DNA from: Papiliotrema nemorosa
Lineage: Eukaryota > Basidiomycota > Tremellomycetes > Tremellales > Rhynchogastremaceae
NCBI GenBank assembly: GCA_032158125.1
Contig: JASKOT010000021.1
Location: forward strand, 62,001-126,000
Length of the DNA stretch: 64,000 nucleotides
Direction of reading: 5' to 3'
Part shown: piece by piece, positions 10,271-22,376 of the stretch
Layout: each line of letters begins with the position of its first letter
Position numbering within the stretch: position 1 is the first letter of the stretch
Program-made: the position numbers and the translations under genes
Notes under the pieces: model-generated
Databases searched by the model: none
What the model was told of the DNA's origin: nothing
Seen by the model: the letters and a program-made list of their open reading frames with translations, nothing else

Positions 10271-13127
10271 ATGGCGGCTTTATCGCGTCTTCAGCAGCGT
10301 ATAGCTGAAAACTTTCACGTAAGATCCGTCGATTTCCATCAGCTGAGACGCAGGAAACGACCAGAGATTTGGGTCTTCTCACTGGATCCTCGACCTCCAC
10401 CGCGACCTACTTTGATACCTCTGATGACAAGCTCAAAGAGATATCCAAACTTCTCGAATCGAGGTCTGATAGGGAGAGACTGGAGGGCATGAAGCGGATT
10501 ATAGCTGGGATCTCCAAGGGGAGGGATATGGAGGGGTTCTTTGCTCAGGTCGTCAAGAATGTTGTTGCGCCCAGTATAGAAATCCGCAAGCTGGTCTACA
10601 TATACCTTCTCCGCTTGTGAGTTGGAAAGATCGGGAGATTCAGCTCACCCGAAGTGCATCGACCAACTCGGACCTGCTGCTCCTCTCCATCAACACATTC
10701 CAGAAGGATTTGTCCGACCAGTCACCGCTCATCCGTTCAATGTCGTTGAGGGTTCTGACATCGATTAGGGTACCTGTCATACAAGGTAAGATCCGCTTCG
10801 AACACTTCTAAATGCAGGAATCGTGATGCTCGGACTGAAGAAGCTCGTGAATGACAGGAATCCCTGGGTCCGGAAGACCGTTGCTGGTGGTTTGGCCAAA
10901 GTCTACGAGTGAGGAAAGGCTACCAGCCCAGCTGACATTCAGAATGGACGCATCTTCGTTATCTCAGATCATTCCCCTCCTTCAAACTTTGCTCGCGTCA
11001 CAATCGCCCCTTACTCTTGGAGCGACACTCACAGCGTTCACCGAGATATGTCCCGACCGTTTGGACCTGCTACATCCTTATTACCGTCATATCTGCCGCT
11101 TGATCGTTGACGCAGACGAATGGGGACAAGTTGTCGCTCTCGATATCTTGACCCGATACGCGAGGACAATGCTGGACAAGCCTATGGAACAGCCTACTGG
11201 AGCTGCAAATGGGCAGAGGGCGAATGGCAACGAGAGTGAAGACGAGTTTGAAGGCATCGACATTGATCTCGCAATGTTGCTGGACTGTGCTCGACCTTTG
11301 TTCCAATCTCGAAACCCAGCTGTGCTGCTTGCCATCTGCACGACTTATTTCCACCTTGCTCCCCTGGACCACCCTAGCATTGGACAGCAATTACTGGTCG
11401 CTCCTCTGCTCAGGTTGGCTGGTGCGCCTCGAGATGGAGAGGAAGTCACTGCACTCGCGTGGGACGTTGTTTCCGCCATGATAGACGCGAGACCGGTGAG
11501 TGACAAGGATCGAGCCGTATCTTGTTCCTGACATCAAGGCTCTGTTCGCATCGAGATATGCCAAGATGTTCGCTCATTCTACCGACACCTCGGCAGTGAA
11601 GGTCGCAAAGATCCGGGCTCTGACTCTTCTAGTCTCCAAGGAGAACGTGCAAAGTATGATGCGGGAGTTCAAGGTGAGTGGCACACTCATCAAACGCACA
11701 ATCTGACCTTCAGCATTATACGCGCGATTCCGAGGAGGCCGTTGCCGAAAATGCGGTGCGGGCCATCGGCCACTGTGTGAGGACTCAGTCGGAGCTTGCG
11801 CCGGCAGGTCTGAGTACGCTCATGCGGCTGCTCAAGTCGCCTCGAGGTGAGTCAGCGGTTGGTTTCTTGCTGACTTGCAGAGGGACTAGTGGCTCAAGCT
11901 GTCATCGTCCTCAAATCCGTTATCCTCGCCTTACCGTCGTCCGCTTTGTCGACTACCACATCTCTTCCAGATCCTCAGAGACTCGTTGCGAGATTAGCAA
12001 AAGGTCTCGATGGCGTGACTAATGCTCAAGCTCGAGCAAGTGTATACTGGCTCATCGGACAATATGCCGTGACAGAGGATAATAAAGGTTTAGGATGGGA
12101 TGGTATCGCCTCTTGGGTGCCAGATGTCCTCAGGAAGGGTGTCAAGGGATTCAAGGATGAGGTGAGCATCTATGAGGGAGCGACTGCACTGATACTGACA
12201 TGACAGCCCACGATCGCCAAGCTGCAAATATTGACTCTGACCGCGAAACTTCAGACTGTATGCCCAGCAAATTCTCAACTTGCGTTGCTCGCGCAATATC
12301 TATTCATGCTCGCGCGCTACGATCTGGACTATGATGTTAGAGACCGAGGACGATTCTTGTATGCCCTGCTTCGTGGGGTACGAGATGAGAAAAGAGCCAT
12401 ATCGGGCCAAGATGCCACAGATGATGAGGACGAAGAAGAGGATCAAGGAGGCGTCGTGTTGCGGCGAGAGCAGGTCGGCGTTGTGCTGCTCGGAAAGCGG
12501 GAGGCAGCAGACGAGCAGGCTTCTCGTGAGTGATTTGCACATCACATGTCCATCACGACTCACACGCTAGGTCCGGGTGCCGAGTTGCAAGTCGGATCAT
12601 TATCTCGCATCACTGGTAAACGTTTGATGGGGTACGAGCCTATCCCAGAATGGACCGACGACCCGACCGATGCCTCGTTGCGCGAATCCGAGGCGCCTCG
12701 GATTGAACAGTCTCGTCCCAGTGTGGCATCCACACCAAGAACGAGCACACCCAATATCACAGTCGCGGCGCCTCCGGCTGCTCTTCCGGTCCACGTTTCC
12801 GCCTCTGCAGCGTCTTTATCGAGATCTATCGCATCGAGCACGACGTCTCCTGCGGGATCGGTTCCCGCGCCTCATACTGTCAAGGGGAAATTCCAGGATC
12901 TCGACAAATTCTTGGACAGTGAGAGTGAAACGGAAGAGGAGACAGAAGAGGAGAGTGACGATTCAGCGGAGATGGCGCCTAGACCTGTGACTGCTCCGCC
13001 GAGGAGTGCGATTGTGCCCGAGTACGATGAAGATGCGTCTGAAGATGAAGACGAGGATGAAGCGGATGAAGAGACGGATTCGGAGGAAGAGCCAGAGCAA
13101 GCTCCGTTGTATGGTCAATATCGGTGA
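10271..13127 (+). CDS. APL6: AP-3 complex beta subunit (beta-adaptin 3)
   Basis: Large subunit of the AP-3 adaptor, which sorts cargo from Golgi/endosomes to the vacuole. Ten exons (nine introns of 32-45 nt) give 836 residues with the frame kept throughout. The N-terminus MAALSRLQQRIAENFH is followed by LKEISKLLESRSDRERLEGM, MKRIIAGISKGRDMEGFFAQ, IRVPVIQGIVMLGLKKL and ICPDRLDLLHPYYRHICRLI, all typical of the AP-3 beta trunk. The C-terminal 150 residues are a Ser-rich, strongly acidic hinge (ESETEEETEEESDDS), as in animal AP-3 beta; I see no clear ear domain. The first intron can end at either of two in-frame AGs (10349 or 10355). Convergent with the HisRS gene, 54 bp between stops. Confidence 0.93.
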
Positions 13128-13181
13128 TGCTAAGCAGTTGTGGTGAGCGCCAACTATACATGACCGTCCAATATATGAGCT

Positions 13182-15226
13182 CTATTGGGCAAGCTTTGCC
13201 TTGAGGTACTCTACCACATCATCCATCTTGACTTCCTCTCCCTTGTTATCTCCCGCTGCATCTTTACCCACTTGCGCCTTGATTCTGACTGTTCCAGCTT
13301 CCAGCTCTTTCGGCGCGAGGATAGCGACGTAGGGAATTTGCTCCGTGTCGGCGAGCGCGAATTGAGCTCGGTCTTTGGGACTCTCTTTGAATACATATTC
13401 CGCCTGAGGATCAGCCATAGCAGTGCCATGCGGGGCATTTAGGACTCACCTTGATACCGGCATCTCGGAGCTTCTTCGCCAGAGCCATACGTTCCTTCAA
13501 CAGACCCTCCTTTCCAAAGTTCATGATCAACACCTCGGTCTCTTTTCCTCGAACCTTGACCTCACCCTGTCTCCTCCTCATCTCCATTATACTGTACACT
13601 CGCTCTACCCCGACACTGACCCCGACACACGGTACGGGATCTCTCCTTCCCACTCCGGCTGCCTCGGCAAACATCCCGACAAGGTTATCGTAACGCCCTC
13701 CCGCGGCGATCGATCCTACTCCGACGGAATTTTCATCCGGTCCATCGTCCGCTTTGGCATCCTTGTCCTTGGAAGACTTCTTCTTGGACTTGGTATCGGA
13801 CACGACGGTGTCGGAAGGTGGGACGGAAGGGTCGGCAGAGAAGGAGGGAGGAGCGGAAGATTCGGTAATGGCTTCGTAGATTATACCAGTGTAATAGTCG
13901 AGTCCACGAGCTAATGACATGTCAAAGCTGAGCTAGATCGATCAGCTGGGGAAACCTGAAGAGAGCCGCAAACTCACTTTATCAAGGACACCGAAGATTT
14001 CCAAATAGCCAAACAGCTTTCGCATGTCTTCCAAACCCTGCTTGACCGTGCTCAACGCGGCCAAAGCAGAATCGGATTCCAGTTTCTCCAACAGCTCCCA
14101 TCCAGGACCTGGCCATGTCAGCAGACTTCTCCCACGATGTTATTCTGCAACTGACCCTTCAATCCTACATATTTCCCTATCCTGTCGGCGATTTCCTCCG
14201 ACAAGCCCTTCTCAACTGTCATCTCCCGCTTGACCTCCTCCCAAGGTGACTTGGATTAGTGGTTTCCTTATACAAAAATAGATTACCCACCTTGTCGAGC
14301 TTGTCTACAGCGCTGGATATACTCCTCGTCTTGTCTGCAGGTACTCCGGCCAGCTCGAAGATACCGTCCAAGATCTTTCGGTGATTGATCTTGACAGTGA
14401 ATTCGCCAATGTCCAAGGCGGTCAGGGCTTCGCAAAGGATGGTCAAAATTTCTGCGTCGGGGACCATGGAATCGTATGACCCAGCAATATCGAAATCCTG
14501 TACATTAGCGTACGCCTTGACGAGCTGTGACTCGACTGACACATTGGTAGAACTCTCTCATTCGACCTTTACTCAATACCGGTTGATCTCGTCGGTACAC
14601 CTTTCCAATGTGGTATCGCTTCATCGATGTGACTCCGTTCATAGCGAGGTATCGAGCAAATGGGACCTTTGCGTCAGCATCACTCCTTGTGAGACCTGAC
14701 CCCTGCTCACCGTCAAATCGTATCGCAGACTGCACAATTCTCCTCCTTGATCCTGCAGATCGTAAATCAACTTCGAGTCCTCCCCGTATTTCCCCGCCAG
14801 AATCTCTTTCAGCTCGAACACCGGTGTGTCTATTGTGCTTCCTCCATATTTGACAAAGATCGACTCCAAAGTGTTGAAGATCTTCTTCCTCAACAGGGTA
14901 GCTTCCGGCTTGTGGTCGACCGTTCCTTTGGGGGTCTTTAGCACAAATCCCTGTCCTGTCGAATTGGCTCCAGAGGCTCCAGCTTCCTCCATCGCCTTTT
15001 TGTGCGCGGCAACAATCTGCTTGAGCGATTTCATCTCGTCCACCTGAGCTGTCGCATCGGATTTTGAGACTTTGAGCTGCTTGATGGTAGTTTGCAGCTC
15101 TTCTATTCGTTTGTTGACGGCTTGGATATCGGCAGACATGGCGGGAGAACCTGAAAATGTGTTGACTGTTCGGTAAAGGTGGGATATAGGGTATCTGAGT
15201 CGCCTTTGTAGTACTGCTCGAAGCAT
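13182..15226 (-). CDS. HTS1: Histidyl-tRNA synthetase, probably dual cytosolic/mitochondrial
   Basis: Class II aminoacyl-tRNA synthetase that charges tRNA-His with histidine using ATP. Visible after splicing are a WHEP-like/coiled N-terminus ([20 protein letters not shown]), motif 1 region [15 protein letters not shown], motif 2 [16 protein letters not shown] and GRMREFYQ, the HisRS signature [26 protein letters not shown], and motif 3 [13 protein letters not shown]. The C-terminal anticodon-binding domain ends EYLKAKLAQ. Two starts are likely. The ATG at 15226 adds 29 residues ([19 protein letters not shown]...), basic and free of acids like a mitochondrial presequence. The ATG at 15139 ([11 protein letters not shown]) would give the cytosolic form. 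This is the arrangement known for yeast HTS1. A TGACTC (Gcn4-type) site lies 30 bp upstream. Confidence 0.96.
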
Positions 15227-15255
15227 GCAAATGTCGGACGAGGTATGACAGAGTC

Positions 15256-15261
15256 GAGTCA
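15256..15261 (-). promoter_or_regulatory. TGACTC general-control (Gcn4/CPC1-type) site upstream of HTS1
   Basis: The minus strand reads TGACTC, the core recognised by Gcn4-like bZIP factors, about 30 bp before the distal HTS1 ATG. Yeast HTS1 is under general amino-acid control, so the site makes sense, but it is a six-base match and may be fortuitous. Confidence 0.4.
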
Positions 15262-15350
15262 GTCGTGACGTTTGGACTTTTGAGTGATAACGAATGATAA
15301 AAACGATTGCAGTGACCCTTTTGATCCCGTCTGAATACCTCCCCCAGTGC

Positions 15351-15362
15351 CACGTCACGTCA
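15351..15362. promoter_or_regulatory. Double CRE-like bZIP motif (overlapping ACGTCA)
   Basis: The sequence CACGTCACGTCA contains two overlapping ACGTCA (TGACGT on the other strand) half sites inside the HTS1/INO1 divergent promoter. Such half sites are bound by ATF/CREB-class bZIP proteins. Inference from motif only. Confidence 0.3.
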
Positions 15363-15615
15363 ATTCGCGGAGGAAAAGGTGAAACCAGATTCAGGGTCAT
15401 GTAGGGGGAATGTGTTTCAAGGTGGCGTTTTGGGGGACAATTGCCTCCCCGACGGCCTCCGTGGTCCCCTTTCCGTGACGAGGTACATAAACACCAGAAA
15501 TCTCTTTTTCCCCTCTTCTCTTTCTTTCAACCCACCTCTTCAACCCATTCTCAACCAGCCAAAGCGCATACAAACACTCTTAGCACCCTCATATCAACCG
15601 GCCTCGGCCCCTTTC

Positions 15616-15772
15616 ATGTTCTCGAACAGTCTCTGCAGTGCTCACAACTCCCACCGGTATGTCTCATTCCTTTTTCCCATCAATGCTATCTCGTCTGCAC
15701 GATCGACGCGTACTGACTCGTCTCAGCGGCGTCAAACACACCGCCGCCTCGCAGCTTATAGCCGTCTATTAA
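15616..15772 (+). promoter_or_regulatory. INO1 leader: spliced 28-codon uORF / retained-intron N-terminal extension
   Basis: The ATG at 15616 precedes the INO1 start. If the GTATGT...CTCAG intron (15657-15726, 70 nt) is removed, it opens a 28-residue uORF ending at TAA 15770-15772, 47 nt before the INO1 ATG. If the intron is kept, the same ATG is in frame with INO1 with no stop, adding 68 residues (MFSNSLCSAHNSHR...). Both readings are direct from the sequence; which transcripts exist is not known. Confidence 0.5.
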
Positions 15773-15819
15773 TTACCTTCACCAAAGCCCCGTCGTCACT
15801 CTATCAATTCTTATCAGCA

Positions 15820-17741
15820 ATGTCACCTACAGCCATCAACGTTCCGGGTCATCACGACTCGTTTGCCCTTCCCATCACCGAGTCTCATCAAGCGCCGGTC
15901 CACGCCAGCGCTCGACGAGCTCCCGAGGGTGGGTTGATCAAGGTGCAAGGCGACGATGTGTCGTACGAAGCGGAGGGAGTTCGAGCCAAGTTTACAGACC
16001 GAGGTGCCAACGTCACCAGTGAGTTTCCCACGCACGTGTCATTCTGAAATAAAATCCCGGCTAATGGTGCAGAGGGTCCCGATGGTCGACTCACGGTCAC
16101 CAAGACTGAGAAGAAGTACGAGTTCTTCACAAAGTCCAAGGTCGGCCGAGTTGGGTAAGTACAAAGCGGCCTGTTTTTTTTTTGGGTCGTGTGACTGATT
16201 TTCCAGTCTCCTTTTGGTTGGTTTCGGAGGAAACAACGGTACCACTGTCCTCGCGACTCATCTTGCCAACAAGCACCGAGTCTCTTGGCACACCAAGAAT
16301 GGTCTTCAACAGCCCAACTACATTGGATCTCTTGTCCGAGCTTCCACCATCCGACTCGGTACCGATCCCGAGACTGGCAAGGATGTGTTTGTGCCCGTCT
16401 CCGACATGCTACCCATGGTCCACCCTGATGACTTTGTCATTGGCGGTTGGGATATCTCTGGTGTCCCAATGGACAAGGCCATGGAGCGAGCCAAGGTTCT
16501 CGAGTATGACCTTCAACGACAACTCGCTCCCATGATGCAAGATGTCAAGCCGATGCCTTCGATCTACTGTAAGTCGTCTCCTCTCGTCAAACATCTGTGC
16601 TGACGTCAGACCCCGACTTTATCGCTGCCAACCAAGCTGATCGAGCGGACAACTTGATCCCCGGCGACGACAAGGCAGCTCATCTCGAGCACATTCGAAG
16701 CGACATTCGACAATTCAAGGCGGACAACCAATTGGACAGCGTCATCGTCCTCTGGACTGCCAACACTGAGCGATACGCCGACATCATCCCCGGCGTCAAC
16801 GATTCGGCCGATGCTTTGCTTGAGGCAATCAAGAAGTCCCATGACGAAGTCTCGCCCTCGACCATCTTCGCCGTCGCGTCGATCCTCGAAGGTGTGCCCT
16901 TTATCAACGGATCTCCTCAGAACACTTTTGTTCCTGGATGCATCGAGCTCGCTGAAAAGCACCACTCGTTCATCGGTGGAGACGATTTCAAGTCGGGTCA
17001 GACCAAGGTCAAGTCGGTTCTCGCCGAGTTTTTGGTCAACGCCGGTATCAAGCCCTTGTCCATTTCGTCGTACAACCATCTGGGTAACAATGACGGAAAG
17101 AACTTGTCTTCGCAGAAGCAGTTCCGATCCAAGGAGATCTCCAAGTCGAGCGTTGTGAGTTGGTGCAAAAAGGGCAGGGTCCGCGACTAATAGTCAGGTC
17201 GACGACATGGTGGCCGCCAACACCATCCTCTACAAGTCGGCAGAGGAGCTCACTCGAGAGACTGGTCAAGTTGTCAAGAAGGGTGAACACCCTGATCACC
17301 TTGTTGTCATCAAGCATGTTCCTGCTGTTGGTGACTCCAGTCAGTATACATCTTACACATCGGTGATTGATCTGACAATCAGAGCGAGCGATTGACGAGT
17401 ACTACTCTGAGCTCCTCATGGGCGGTCGAAACGTCATGAACATTTTCAACGAGTGTGAAGATTCGCTCCTGGCTACTCCGCTCATCTTCGATCTCGCCAT
17501 CCTGGCCGAGCTGCTCACTCGAATCACCTACCGAGACGTCTCGGCTGGTGAAGACGATTTCAAGCCGCTTTACAGCGTCTTGTCGTTGCTCTCGTACATG
17601 CTCAAGGCTCCTTTGGTCAAGCCCGGAACCGATGTCGTCAACAGCTTGAGCCGACAACGAAACGGTCTCGAGCTGTTCCTCAAGGCTTGCTTGGGTCTCG
17701 AGAACAACGGAGATTTGCTCTTGAAGACTCGAACCTGGTAG
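15820..17741 (+). CDS. INO1: Inositol-3-phosphate synthase
   Basis: NAD-dependent cytosolic enzyme converting glucose-6-phosphate to myo-inositol-3-phosphate, the first step of inositol synthesis for phosphatidylinositol and inositol phosphates. After splicing, the frame shows the Rossmann motif [19 protein letters not shown], then [47 protein letters not shown], and the catalytic [15 protein letters not shown] followed by [15 protein letters not shown]. The C-terminus is [15 protein letters not shown]...LLLKTRTW. Length (about 550 residues) is normal for eukaryotic INO1. The ATG at 15820 follows a CT-rich leader; an upstream ATG at 15616 is discussed separately. Introns lie near 16.02-16.07, 16.15-16.21, 16.57-16.61, 17.16-17.20 and 17.34-17.38 kb. 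Confidence 0.98.
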
Positions 17742-18153
17742 AGAGAGTGTCGGTGCTAGATCTAGCTGTGATTATCTTTCGCTTTTTTTCATTTGGATAG
17801 GAAATATAGATCTCTTTTTTCTTCGTTCTATACTATATAGAACAATTGTTTTGCTGCGGCATGAAACGCGTTTATCGCACAACTCCCTCCAACTTGGACG
17901 CTGATGATTGATGGTAAGTGTCTCTACCGTGGCCGATGCTGAGAGGATCAGTCGAGAGAATCTGAAACACACGGACTGTTTCAGACACCCACGGCAAAAA
18001 GTTGAATGATCTTCTACCCATCCCTCCCCGTTTGACCCAACACTTTTCTGAACAAACAAACATCTGACAGACCTCTTACTTCGACTCATTCACCTTCAAG
18101 AGCTCTCATTTACCTCCTCGCGCAGCATCTCATATCACTACCATTGCACAAAC
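17742..18153. other. Tandem intergenic region INO1 3' / coiled-coil gene 5'
   Basis: 412 bp. The first ~100 bp are T-rich (TTTTTTTC and TATATAG stretches around 17.78-17.84 kb), as expected for the INO1 3' UTR and poly(A) region. The last ~120 bp before 18154 are CT/CA-rich, as expected for a leader. No gene seen. Confidence 0.5.
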
Positions 18154-21100
18154 ATGGCGGACTCTTCACTGTGGCATCGACTCAATCCATTCCATCCTCG
18201 ACCTCCGAGTTCTCTCCGCCGACAAGCTCCAAGTGATTCAGATGAGCGGCCCAGCTCGATCGATACTTCTGTCCCTCATCTCCCAGAGGAAGACTATCGA
18301 TCCAAAGAAGGTGAGTCTCCCCAGTCCGAGGTCTAAAATGCCCTCACACTTTAAATTGACGCTGACTAGCAGTATACACTCCATTGCCATCATTCAACCC
18401 TGCCTCACCGTCCAAACATGCTCGAACACCGTCCATCATAAGATCCCTAGCTCATCATCCCTCCATCTCCGCTCTTCGTTCGCGATCCAAAAAGGTCAAA
18501 AAGGATAAGACTAGGCCACCATTACCGCCTTTACCGGGAAGAGAGTCGATATCGACAGAATACGATATCCCTCCTTCGCCCACGCCCATGGACTATCGAG
18601 ACTCGCCCAGTCCGAAGAAGGTCAGGAAAAAGGCAATCTTGAAAGAGAGTAAGAGTCTACCTCAAACGCTGCGCACAAGTGGCGAGACAACCTGTAAGTT
18701 GCCAAGTCCATCGCAAGCTGATGGAAGACCCTCGTTCGAGCGCCGAGACGGATCCTTTCCCGCCTCTTCCTTCACCTGCCGCATTTGCCTTTGACAACGT
18801 GACGAAAGTCCGACCTAAAAAGCATCGTCGGGAAGGGTCCCGCGCTTCCATTGTCAAGCGTAAACCTGTTCCGTCCGCTACGCCTGATATAACGATCGTC
18901 GGGGCGGACGTCACGCCTGAAAGTGTCAAAATCCGACGAAAGAGGTTTCAATTTGACTTTAGCGTCGATGGGAGTCCACCTTTAATGAACTTTTTGTCCT
19001 CCGTCTCGGCGGCTAGGCGAAGGGCGATGAGTACTGGAGAGGTGGATGTCAGTCCGACGAGACCCAGAGCTCAGTCGTCTCGTAAGCTTATCCTCGATCA
19101 GTGGAAGTAGGTGTCAGCTGACTCTCAGGTCATCTTTCCTCGCCTGCACCTCCTTCACCGTTTCGACACCAATTTGCGTCGTCCCATCACCCATTCACAA
19201 CTCAGCATCCTCACCCTGTCCCTCTCACTTCATCCCCTCGGCCATCCTACGACAAATCATCAAGTCAGTATGGCTCCTACGACCTTGACGCGCCCCTTGG
19301 TCCCTTCGAGACTGGCCCTATCTCGGAGACGCAAGTCATGAACGACGCCTTCGACATGTTGGTGGGACTGGAAGAGATCCCTTCCGGTACTCCTGGCGGC
19401 AAGAAGGCAGACTTGAGACGAGGCGCTTTACTTGATGGGGTTAAACACGAGAAGAACGGTAAGCACACCTCCCCAGCTTACAGGTTTTGGCCTGACATCC
19501 AGCTATCCGCTTCTTCTCGAGAGATATGTATGAAGAAGTCTCGACATCTCACACATCGTCGTCTTTCCTCACTACCTCGCCCATATCCGCGCCTCAAGCT
19601 CGACTGGGTCCACAAGACCAACGATCGGAGTCACCCTTCGAGGTCAAGCTCTCCCCAATGGTAACAAAGCGCATGTCCCTGGATGCTTTCGGGACCCCTA
19701 CTCCTCCGTTACTGACCCACTCGACTCGCTCGGCGAGTGATATTGAAGAACTCGCCGAGAATGACGACGAGGAAAACGATCTTGACTCAGTGGCCGATGT
19801 GTCACTTTCGTATTCAGAAAAGGAGTCTCCCGTACCTCACACAACTTTGTCCACCATTCAGGAGGCTTCGTTCTCCAGTCGCGATATCGCCGACGCATCG
19901 GCATACACTCAAACTCCCGGGTCGCATGGTGTCACCCAGTACTTCATCCCTGCCAGTGAGACCTTGGACAACCGAGGTTTACCGCTTCCTTCGAACGACT
20001 CGCCATTCTTGCCCCTCAAATTCCGTCAGAATCTATCTTGCCCCCCATTGCCGATCAATGAGGCCCTCCTCAGTGCTCATTCAGAGCACGCGCAAGCGCT
20101 GGTACATGAGCTGGAATGCGCTAGGAATGTTATCGGCGAGTTGGAAGACGAGTTGAAGGCGATGAAGGTACGAGCAGAGGAGGCGGTGCGAGAGGACGAA
20201 GACGAGAGGGCGTGGCTAAACAAGGCGAAGGAGCTTGAAGGCTTGCTCGCCGAGCGCGATGAGGGTCAGCTGGCCTGCCTTAGAGCAACTGCAAAGCTGA
20301 TAAACAGAGTTTGACGAGATAAACGGGCAGATTGAAAGTCAGGCCAAAGAACATGGTATCGGTGAGCTCAATTAGAACCTCGAGCTCTTGGTCGAAGACG
20401 CTGACCACCAGCGGTGACTCAACTGCGAACGGCGCTAGAGGAGAACGAAGGGTACTTTGATACCTTACAACAAGCCCACGATGAGCTAGCGGACAGGCTG
20501 GCCGAACTGGAGGCGGATCATGCCCAGATCTTGATTGAGCGAAAGGTCGATGCTGAGACTCTGCAGCAGGCGCACGACGAGGTTCAAACGCTCAAACAAC
20601 AGCTCAGGACACACGAGGGGGACCGTGCGAAGGCCGAAGCGGCCATTGTCGATCTTCAGAGTCAGCTTCACCAGCGGGAATCGAGCAACAGTCGTTTACA
20701 AGCTCAACTCGACGCTCAAGCAAAGCAGTCAGACGAGGAGAATGTGGCACATCAAGCATTGATGACTGAAGTGTTGGCTAAGCTTAAGATCAAGGAGGAA
20801 AGGGTGTTGGAGCTTGAAGATTTGCTGCGAGATGGTCTGGAGCGCGAAAGCGAGTACAACAAGCTTGTCAATGCGGTCAAACTGAAAGACGAACGGATTA
20901 TCGATTTGCAAAATCGACAGACGGATCGACAACGTCTGGTCGACTCGCTCAGGGAGCAATCCGCCGAGAAAGACGGTAAGATCGCTGAGCTGGCTTACCG
21001 CTTGGAAGAGATCGAGAAGGAAAAGAAGAGGATGGAGAAAGAGGCAATTGCGGCACTGAAGAGTATCTCGGCGAAAGATCTCATCATTGGCGTTTTGCGA

Positions 21101-22376
21101 GACAAATTGTCCACGGCGGATTTCGAAAAGGACGAACTTATCGCCAAAAATCGATTCGACCATAAGAAGGCGGACGAGAAGATTCAAGAGATGGAGGTGG
21201 AGCTGGAGAAGCGACAAGAGATGATCGTTCTTGCGAACGAAAAAGAGGAGGATCGAGCGAGACAAGTGGCAGAGCTGAAGGCATCTATGGGGTTCATGGA
21301 AATTGCCCAGAAGGAGCGTGAGAATGAGCTCAAGGAGGCTACCAGCATTATACAGGAGTACCGCGCGGAAAAGACAGCCTGGGAGAATGAACGAGCAGAA
21401 GTGAGCAGAGTCCACCTACGCCGCCAGTCGAGCTGACCCACAGTTGACAATCAAACTTGAAGATGCCGAGATCGTCGCTGAAGAGGTGGAGACTTTGCGT
21501 GAACAGCTCGATGACCAGACGTCCGACATGGAATCGCTAAAAATCGAGGTGGAGGATCTACATCTTGCCCTCGATACCGCCAACACCACCTTGAACGTCC
21601 AAGATCAAGAGCTGAAGTACCTTCGACGAGCCCTGATCGACGCGGAGGATGCTGCCGAGAGCCTGGGTGACGGATTTCTCAGACGAGCTCGAGATGCCGA
21701 GAGGGAAGTCGAAGCACTGCGACAGGAGTTGGGCCATCTCGCAAACGAGGCGCAGGCGAAGGATGATGCGGTCCGACAGGCAGTGGGAGAGGCAGAAATG
21801 GAGAAGGTCTCGGCGGCAGATTCAAAATCCCGCCTACAAGCATTCACAGTGGAGATTGATCGACTCAGCTTGTCCAATGCGGAATTGAAGAAAGAGGTGG
21901 ATGATACCAAGCGAACTTCATCGTCTCTCGAGCTGAAACTGTTGGAAATGGGCAAGAAGATTGCGACGCTGGAAGAGGACAAGGAGTTGTTGAACGTTGC
22001 GCTCGATAGCAAGCAGACTGAACTTGTTTTGCTCCAGCGGCAATTGGGTCAGGGGACACCTAAAACTCAATCTCGTCCGGCTACCCTCGCCGCATCGACC
22101 AGTCGGCTTGCACGACCTAGCATGGGTATGAGCACGGGGGGCGACATCACACCTGTCCCCAAGGCGTTGAGCAAGTCGGTCTCGCATACCTCTCTTCGAA
22201 CGCATTCTCGAGGCGGATCCGTCACTTCTGCACCGACGCCTAGCACTGCGGGACAAGCTACACCTCGAGCTAGACCCGTCACTACCCCCACACCGATGCC
22301 CTTAGGTGCTTCGAGCAGGCATAATCGGACCCCTGAAAAAAAAGCACTGGGCAAGAAGATGGTGCCGATTGTTTAG
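18154..22376 (+). CDS. Long coiled-coil protein, unknown function
   Basis: Eight exons (seven introns of 34-62 nt) give 1,299 residues with the frame kept. I do not recognise an orthologue. Residues ~1-600 are disordered, rich in Ser/Pro with many SP/TP sites (IPPSPTPMDYRDSPSPKK, QYGSYDLDAPLGPFETGP). A possible ordered patch is MNDAFDMLVGLEEIPSG. From about residue 600 to 1,180 the protein is an almost unbroken coiled coil (for example ELEDELKAMKVRAEEA, QQAHDELADRLAELEADH, VEDLHLALDTANTTL). The tail is Ser/Thr/Arg-rich and basic. Such an architecture suggests a cytoskeletal or spindle-pole/cell-cortex scaffold, which is inference only. The frame stops at TAG 22374-22376 but stays open for 50 more codons beyond it (see the finding on this stop). 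Confidence 0.85.

Larger units (their letters stand above)
15227..15819. other. Divergent region HTS1 / INO1 containing the spliced INO1 leader
   Basis: The gap of 593 bp between the two start codons. The left part carries the TGACTC and double CRE-like motifs. The right part is the INO1 leader: a pyrimidine-rich stretch (about 15.50-15.55 kb), an upstream ATG at 15616 and a probable leader intron (15657-15726). Confidence 0.6.

Noticed and set aside
11496..11514. Apparent 19-nt intron or frameshift in APL6
   Set aside because: A normal 43-nt intron (11496-11538, branch CTGAC, acceptor ATCAAG) restores the frame, so neither a micro-intron nor a frameshift is needed.
20729..21415. Long minus-strand ORF (228 codons) inside the coiled-coil gene
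   Set aside because: It is antisense to a heptad-rich frame; Leu/Phe-rich translation is the usual shadow of Lys/Glu codons. No start context, splice signals or family match.
22359..22376. A 15-nt GT...AG micro-intron at the end of the coiled-coil gene
   Set aside because: Far below the smallest intron otherwise seen (32 nt) and with no room for a branch site; kept only as one option in the finding on the stop codon.
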